This document shows, in pieces, positions 11,997-15,966 of a stretch of 15,966 nucleotides of DNA (its first letter is position 1; every line of letters begins with the position of its first letter). The stretch comes from DRVP01 sp964604045. GTDB taxonomy: Archaea > Thermoproteota > Bathyarchaeia > Bathyarchaeales > Bathycorpusculaceae. The notes beneath the pieces are model-generated. The model searched no databases. It saw nothing but the letters and a program-made list of their open reading frames with translations, and was not told the origin of the DNA. The stretch is taken from NCBI GenBank assembly GCA_964604045.1, contig CAZRXM010000019.1:1-15966 (forward strand), read 5' to 3'. A program made the position numbers and the translations under genes.

Positions 11997-13475
11997 ATGT
12001 TTAAACCAGAGGGAATTATGCCTGCGTTGGTTACACCTTTCACCGATGATGGCAAAACCGTGGACGAGGAGCGGCTGCGTCTTCTTGTGAATTATTGTAT
12101 AGAGCTTGGCGTGCATGGTGTTGTTCCATGCGGCACAACGGGTGAATTTGTAAACCTCACGGTTGAAGAACGGAAACAGGTAATTAAAGTGGTGGTGGAC
12201 GAAGTTAATGGACGGGTTCCCGTTATCGCTGGAACTGGGGCTAGTGGCACAGACCAAGCCCTTGAAATGACAAAGTACGCCAAAGACGTGGGCGCCGACG
12301 CTGCCTTAATTGTCACGCCTTTCTACTTGAAGCCAGCTGACCGCGGAATCTACGAGCACTACGACACCATTGCAAGCAAAGCCGACATGCCGATAATTCT
12401 GTACAATATTCCCCAGTGCACAGGCGTGCAGTTGACTTGGCAGATGGTTGAGGACTTAGCGCAGATTCCAAACATTGTAGGCTTAAAAGACAGCAGTGGT
12501 CAACTCAGCTACATTTTAGCTGTGCTGGAAAAAGTTCGAGACAAAATTAACGTGCTCTGTGGCCACGACGAGGTTGTGTTAGCCGCCTTGGCGGCAGGCT
12601 GCTCAGGCGCCATACTCGCAAGCGCCAACGTCATCCCAGACATCTGGGTGCAAATCTACAACCACGTCAAAAATGGAGAGCTTCAGGAAGCTAGAGAGCT
12701 ACAATACAAGATTCAAAAGATTGCTAGGATAATTGCTGGAAGCGGCCCTGTGGGCGCAAAGGCAGCCCTAAACATGATGAAAATAAAAGTAGGTCCTGTT
12801 AGGCTTCCCCTGAGCGTCGGCGGAGAACTAACCTACGAAAACAGGGAGGAGCTTCGCCTGGAACTTGAAAAAATCGGCAAAATACAGCCTAAACCATTAA
12901 CCTTCCAGATTGCAGAAAAGCCCATTGAACAAAGGTTCATGGCAATCGACATCACCCCAGAAATCATAAGAGACTTTCACCTCCGTGTAGGCGAGGCACT
13001 AGCAGGGTCCGGAGCAGAAGTAGCCCACATAGACCTCGTTATCGGCAGGAAAGAAGGCCCTGTGGGCGTCGCCTTCGCTAAGGCTAAAGCCGCCCCCACG
13101 CCCGGACATGAACCACTGCTAGCCATACTGGAGCCAAACCTGACAGTTAAACCCGTAACGCTTATAGTTCCAACAGTCACGGTGACTAACATGCGGCAAG
13201 CAAGTATGGTTTACGGGCCTGCTCAAGCTGCTGTGGCTAAAGCTGTTGTGGATAGTGTTGCAGATGGCACCATACCGAAGGAGGCCGTTGAGGATCTTGT
13301 GATAATAGCGAACGTTTTCGTTCACCCTTCAGCGGTGGACAGGCAACGCGTCTACATAAACAATTACAAGGCCATGCGCCACGCGATAAGAAAAGCCATG
13401 GAGGGTAGGCCAACTATAGACGAGCTTATAGAAAACAAAGACCGCGCCAAACATCCATTCAAATACACGCCCTAG
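11997..13475 (+). CDS. DapA-family aldolase fused to formaldehyde-activating enzyme (Fae)
   Basis: A 492-residue two-domain enzyme. Residues 1-~293 are a DHDPS/N-acetylneuraminate-lyase TIM barrel with pyruvate-binding CGTTGE (45-50), Tyr in YNIPQCTG (Y136) and Schiff-base Lys in GLKDSSG (K164). The Arg that binds aspartate semialdehyde in true DHDPS (R138 in E. coli) is Cys141 here, so lysine biosynthesis is unlikely. After a linker (~294-312), residues ~314-492 are a complete Fae domain: VGEALAGSGAEVAHIDLVIG with catalytic His (H344), LLAILEPNL (374-382), YGPAQAAVAKAVVD (406-419) and the C-terminal HPF. Fae joins formaldehyde to H4MPT to give methylene-H4MPT. Known archaeal Fae fusions carry hexulose-phosphate synthase after an N-terminal Fae; here the partner and the order differ. 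A shared formaldehyde intermediate is an appealing inference. ATG 11997 follows AGAGGG. trmI starts 25-43 bp downstream, depending on its start codon. Confidence 0.92.
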   Translation: MFKPEGIMPALVTPFTDDGKTVDEERLRLLVNYCIELGVHGVVPCGTTGEFVNLTVEERKQVIKVVVDEVNGRVPVIAGTGASGTDQALEMTKYAKDVGADAALIVTPFYLKPADRGIYEHYDTIASKADMPIILYNIPQCTGVQLTWQMVEDLAQIPNIVGLKDSSGQLSYILAVLEKVRDKINVLCGHDEVVLAALAAGCSGAILASANVIPDIWVQIYNHVKNGELQEARELQYKIQKIARIIAGSGPVGAKAALNMMKIKVGPVRLPLSVGGELTYENREELRLELEKIGKIQPKPLTFQIAEKPIEQRFMAIDITPEIIRDFHLRVGEALAGSGAEVAHIDLVIGRKEGPVGVAFAKAKAAPTPGHEPLLAILEPNLTVKPVTLIVPTVTVTNMRQASMVYGPAQAAVAKAVVDSVADGTIPKEAVEDLVIIANVFVHPSAVDRQRVYINNYKAMRHAIRKAMEGRPTIDELIENKDRAKHPFKYTP

Positions 13476-13518
13476 CAAAACAGATGCATGGTGGCCGGCT
13501 TTGCAAGGCCAAAGGGTG

Positions 13519-14298
13519 ATGGAAGGCGAATACGTGCTCCTATATTTAGACCAGAGGAGAACCTACCTCGTTAAAGTTGAGTCTGGAAAAACGTTCCATA
13601 CGCATAAAGGCTTCGTAAAACTCGACGACTTGATAGGCAAAGATTACGGCTCAACTATTGCAAGCAGTTTGGGCGTCCGATTCACGATTCTCAAACCCCT
13701 ACTGCGCGATTATATAATGAAAAGCGCCAGGCGAACCCAGATAATATACCCAAAGGACATAGCCCTCATCATACTATTCAGCGGAATAGGTCCAGGCAGC
13801 CGCGTCGTTGAAGCTGGAACAGGCACAGGCGCATTAACCACAGCCCTAGCCCACTATATTAGGCCAGACGGCCGCGTCTACAGCTACGAGGTTAGAGGCG
13901 AATTCATCGAAACCGCGGAGAAAAACCTTAGACGGGCGGGCTTAACCCCTTTCGTGGAGCTCAAAAACAAGGACATTACGACTGGCATAGATGAGAACGA
14001 GGTGGACGCCGTTATACTCGACATGGCAACTCCGTGGCTTGTAGTTCCCCACGCATTTAAAGCGCTTAAACCATGCGGAACCTTCGTATCCTTCAGCCCA
14101 ACAATAGATCAAACCGTAAAAACTGTCGAGGCCCTTAAAGAAAACAACTTCATAAACATAGAAACAGTCGAATGCCTCTTAAGGGGCATGCAAATAGAAA
14201 GGGGGAGAACAAGACCCCAAACCTTGATGACGGCCCACACAGGTTATATAACCTTCGCAAGAAAAGCTTTAGAACCTGCGGTGGAAAAGGAAGCTTAA
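13519..14298 (+). CDS. trmI: tRNA (adenine-N1)-methyltransferase TrmI
   Basis: A SAM-dependent Rossmann-fold enzyme that makes 1-methyladenosine at positions 57/58 of the tRNA T-loop in archaea, working as a tetramer. The N-terminal beta domain ('GEYVLLYLDQRRTYLVKV') and the link region 'RRTQIIYPKDIALIILFSGI' are typical of TrmI. The SAM motif is VVEAGTGTGALTTALA, followed by 'GRVYSYEVRGEFIETAEKNL' and catalytic-site DMATPW. The C-terminal 'RGRTRPQTLMTAHTGYITFARK' is a family hallmark. The start is uncertain: TTG 13501, GTG 13516 or ATG 13519. The ATG gives 'MEGEYVLLYLD', matching the usual family opening, and overlaps a TGA as TGATG. From ATG the length is 259 residues. It is probably co-transcribed with the DapA-Fae gene. 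Its stop TAA overlaps the stop of the convergent DUF4349-like gene. Confidence 0.9.
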   Translation: MEGEYVLLYLDQRRTYLVKVESGKTFHTHKGFVKLDDLIGKDYGSTIASSLGVRFTILKPLLRDYIMKSARRTQIIYPKDIALIILFSGIGPGSRVVEAGTGTGALTTALAHYIRPDGRVYSYEVRGEFIETAEKNLRRAGLTPFVELKNKDITTGIDENEVDAVILDMATPWLVVPHAFKALKPCGTFVSFSPTIDQTVKTVEALKENNFINIETVECLLRGMQIERGRTRPQTLMTAHTGYITFARKALEPAVEKEA

Positions 14299-15017
14299 CC
14301 GTAATGGACTGTTCCCTTCGGCTTCTTCAAAAGCTTTCTCCAAAGGGGCAATAAGCCCCTGTTTACAAGTAGTACGACGCCAAGTGAGGTGAGGCAGACG
14401 GGTACACCCACCATCACACCTTGCGCTATCAACAGCAAGCCCTTTGAAAGAACATCAATGATGGGGACCATGGGCGCTGGGATTTCGCTCCCGCTTTGCG
14501 GCTTCTTCTCCTTTAGGTTTATGTAGATCGTTGAGTAGTTGGCTTCCTGAGGCGGTTGAGGGGCTTCCACCTCTTCCACACTTATGTTTATGTAGGTAAC
14601 AGTGCCGTTTGCATCGATTATTTCCCTAACCCTAAATGCGAAAGTTGTCACGTTTTCCGGAGGTAGTTTACAGATCAACTGTCCGCTCCATGCACCGTCA
14701 ACGTAGGTCATGCGCATGGACTTAACATAACCCCCCTTATGGTTCACTAGAACTACAATGCTATCCACAACGCTTTCAAAGGCTCCTCCTTCCAACTCAC
14801 CCTCTATTGTCTCAGTTATGACTTGATAGCGTTGCTGAGACCCTTGAGCATAAGATCCGAGACTTTTTGTTGATAAACCCCACTCTGAAAGAAGGCTGCT
14901 TTCTCCATGGAAGGACCTGTATGCTGTTTCATTCATTATGCTGGAAAAGTAGACGACCAGTACAAGAGCAAAACCAAGCACGACCGCTGCAAGAATCTCT
15001 TTCCTTTTAACCCACAT
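14295..15017 (-). CDS. DUF4349-like two-helix membrane protein
   Basis: A 240-residue membrane protein with an N-terminal helix at about 8-27, an extracytoplasmic region at ~30-195 and a second helix at about 198-218 followed by a basic cytoplasmic tail (RKLLKKPKG). The outer region resembles DUF4349: a long helix leading to VVLVNHKGGYVKSMRMT (88-104), a strand 'SGQLICKLPPENVTTFAFRV', then 'IIDANGTVTYINISVEEV'. That order (GGYV, a P-P strand, helix, strand, E-V) is the usual DUF4349 pattern, though short and divergent. Three N-glycosylation sequons occur (NVT, NGT, NIS), with a fourth (NYS) near 160. DUF4349 function is not established. GGGTGA, read on the minus strand at 15025-15030, is a plausible ribosome binding site. 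The gene is third in a run of three on this strand. Confidence 0.72.
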   Translation of the reverse strand: MWVKRKEILAAVVLGFALVLVVYFSSIMNETAYRSFHGESSLLSEWGLSTKSLGSYAQGSQQRYQVITETIEGELEGGAFESVVDSIVVLVNHKGGYVKSMRMTYVDGAWSGQLICKLPPENVTTFAFRVREIIDANGTVTYINISVEEVEAPQPPQEANYSTIYINLKEKKPQSGSEIPAPMVPIIDVLSKGLLLIAQGVMVGVPVCLTSLGVVLLVNRGLLPLWRKLLKKPKGTVHYG

Positions 15018-15100
15018 TCAATTTTCACCCACAAATACTGAAGGGATAGCCAGCTTTAATGCTAGGGTTTAGAACACAATTGTACCAAAACTGGAACAGC

Positions 15101-15373
15101 TTAATATGAGAACTTAGCCTTCACAAGAAGGTAGGCGGCTGTTGCAGTTATTAAGCCAACTGCAAAAGTCATGATGCCCGTTAAGTAGCCTTGCATTGCA
15201 GTCCCACGCAGTCCGTAGAGGGCCTCAAGGGCTTTAATTCTCTCCGAGAGGACTTGCGGTGCATATTCGGCTCCGCAATGTTCTGCCGTGGGCACGAAGA
15301 AGAGCGGAGCTACCACGAGCAGTGCTCCGAGAACGGCGGCGGTTAAAGCGTAAACCAATAGTTTTTTAGTCAA
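15101..15373 (-). CDS. Small two-helix membrane protein, function unknown
   Basis: A 90-residue protein: helix at about 5-27, a polar loop with one Cys and 'SERIKALEALYGLRG' (about 28-60), then a helix at 64-84 with a basic end. The loop is probably outside the cell. No family is recognised. The start is TTG at 15373, supported by GAGG 4 bases upstream and a TATA-like ATTTAAAA (minus strand, 15412-15419) about 40 bp before it. It lies between the membrane regulator and the DUF4349-like gene, with 77- and 83-bp spacers, so the three may each have their own promoter yet serve one membrane-related function. Confidence 0.65.
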   Translation of the reverse strand: MTKKLLVYALTAAVLGALLVVAPLFFVPTAEHCGAEYAPQVLSERIKALEALYGLRGTAMQGYLTGIMTFAVGLITATAAYLLVKAKFSY

Positions 15374-15411
15374 GCAGCCTCAAGCCTCTAATTAATGCGT
15401 GTTTTCCAGCC

Positions 15412-15419
15412 TTTTAAAT
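15412..15419 (-). promoter_or_regulatory. Candidate TATA box of the 90-residue membrane protein gene
   Basis: ATTTAAAA on the minus strand, about 40 bp before the TTG start at 15373, giving a leader of about 15 bases that would include the GAGG ribosome binding site. Confidence 0.4.
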
Positions 15420-15450
15420 CTAGATTTTAGAACGTTTCTTAAACTTGTGT

Positions 15451-15909
15451 TCAAAAGGGTTTGGCCCTCCAAACCCGAATGGTTTCAATCCAGAAGGCCG
15501 CTGATGCGATGAGCCCGAACATTAGGGCGTAAAAGTTTGGCCATGTATGGCTTACAACGCATAAAATCGTGTAGGTTGTTAACATGCTGGTGAAAAGAAC
15601 CGAATAAAAGAGGTAGCGTGGAACAAGAAAACGGCCCATGCGCGTGAAGAGGCGCAAAATCCCAACTTTAACCTCTTCCTCAACTACGTATTCGCCTGTT
15701 GTCTTCTTCCGTACTAGGCCTAAGTCCTCCAGTTTTTCAAGGTGATGTAAAGCCACGCTTGGGCTGGAAAGTTTTAATGCCCTTTGGATTTCGCGGACGC
15801 CCACACCACGGTTCGGCTGTTGCAGCAAGTACCAATAAACAGTCAACGTTTTACCCTTCAGCATCGACTCCAAAACAGCGGGTTCAAATTCTTTTGGGGG
15901 TTTCGGCAA
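15451..15909 (-). CDS. Membrane-anchored winged-helix transcriptional regulator
   Basis: A 152-residue protein with an N-terminal winged helix-turn-helix of the ArsR/MarR-like type at ~17-80. 'KTLTVYWYLLQQ' is the first helix, 'GVREIQRALKLSSPSVALHHLEKLEDLGLV' the helix-turn-helix with recognition helix, and 'RKKTTGEYVV' the wing. Two hydrophobic helices follow, at about 98-119 and 124-145, placing the DNA-binding domain on the inner face of the membrane. Such one-component regulators, with DNA-binding domain and membrane helices in one chain, are common in uncultured archaea; the signal is unknown. The start is TTG at 15909, about 33-40 bp downstream of a minus-strand TATA-like TTTTAAAA (15943-15950). 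It probably controls itself and the two membrane genes that follow (inference). Confidence 0.82.
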   Translation of the reverse strand: MPKPPKEFEPAVLESMLKGKTLTVYWYLLQQPNRGVGVREIQRALKLSSPSVALHHLEKLEDLGLVRKKTTGEYVVEEEVKVGILRLFTRMGRFLVPRYLFYSVLFTSMLTTYTILCVVSHTWPNFYALMFGLIASAAFWIETIRVWRAKPF

Positions 15910-15942
15910 GGGGATGCCGCCACAATAAACTTCCGTCCCTCA

Positions 15943-15950
15943 ATTTTAAA
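15943..15950 (-). promoter_or_regulatory. Candidate TATA box of the membrane-anchored regulator gene
   Basis: The run TTTTAAAA/TTTAAAATTG around 15942-15950 is the only strong TATA-like sequence before the TTG at 15909 and gives a short leader of about 5-15 bases. Confidence 0.45.
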
Positions 15951-15966
15951 AGCCTAACCATTTGGC

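Noticed and set aside
11973..12257. A 94-codon minus-strand frame crossing the start of the DapA-Fae gene
   Set aside because: It overlaps conserved DapA motifs and the divergent promoter and has no recognisable protein features.
11997..12890. True dihydrodipicolinate synthase (dapA) for lysine synthesis
   Set aside because: The substrate-binding Arg of DHDPS is Cys141 here and the domain is fused to Fae; no other lysine genes are nearby.

Overview
The window looks like archaeal chromosome, probably from the Candidatus Bathyarchaeia or a related uncultured Thermoproteota lineage. Evidence for an archaeon: AT-rich TATA-like boxes about 25-35 bp before starts and short or absent leaders, frequent TTG/GTG starts, an archaeal-type tRNA m1A methyltransferase (TrmI), the alpha subunit of an ADP-forming acyl-CoA synthetase, a beta-CASP RNase J-like nuclease, and a Fae domain that acts on tetrahydromethanopterin (H4MPT). 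The lineage is inferred from this combination and was not tested by phylogeny. No tRNA, rRNA, CRISPR array, insertion sequence or phage gene was seen.

Layout. (1) 1-604: a PadR repressor gene preceded by two perfect inverted repeats that look like operators. (2) 694-2016: an amidohydrolase of the MtaD/SAH deaminase family. (3) 2060-4574: a three-gene ABC-2 exporter operon, with an ATPase carrying unusual D-loop and H-loop residues and two paralogous permeases. The first permease appears to start at a CTG codon overlapping the previous stop. (4) 4644-6011: an ADP-forming acyl-CoA synthetase alpha subunit with no beta subunit nearby. (5) 6086-9113: a two-gene operon of a Bud32/RIO-like kinase with a long N-terminal region and an RNase J-like nuclease. 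(6) 9151-about 9388: a decayed, internally deleted malate/lactate dehydrogenase pseudogene that kept its promoter. (7) 9482-10614: a small two-helix membrane protein and a secreted, probably glycosylated, C-terminally anchored protein. (8) 10626-14298: an unrecognised 438-residue protein divergent from a DapA-like aldolase fused to a C-terminal Fae domain, followed by trmI. (9) 14295-15909, minus strand: a DUF4349-like membrane protein, a small two-helix membrane protein and a membrane-anchored winged-helix regulator.

The most interesting object is the DapA-Fae fusion at 11997-13475. Fae joins formaldehyde to H4MPT, and many archaea fuse it to the TIM-barrel hexulose-phosphate synthase. Here the partner is a different Schiff-base TIM-barrel aldolase, which has Cys where true dihydrodipicolinate synthase has its substrate-binding Arg. 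A plausible but unproven role is a pyruvate aldolase that makes or uses formaldehyde, passing it to or from the C1 carrier. The divergently transcribed unknown protein shares its 54-bp promoter region and could be a partner.
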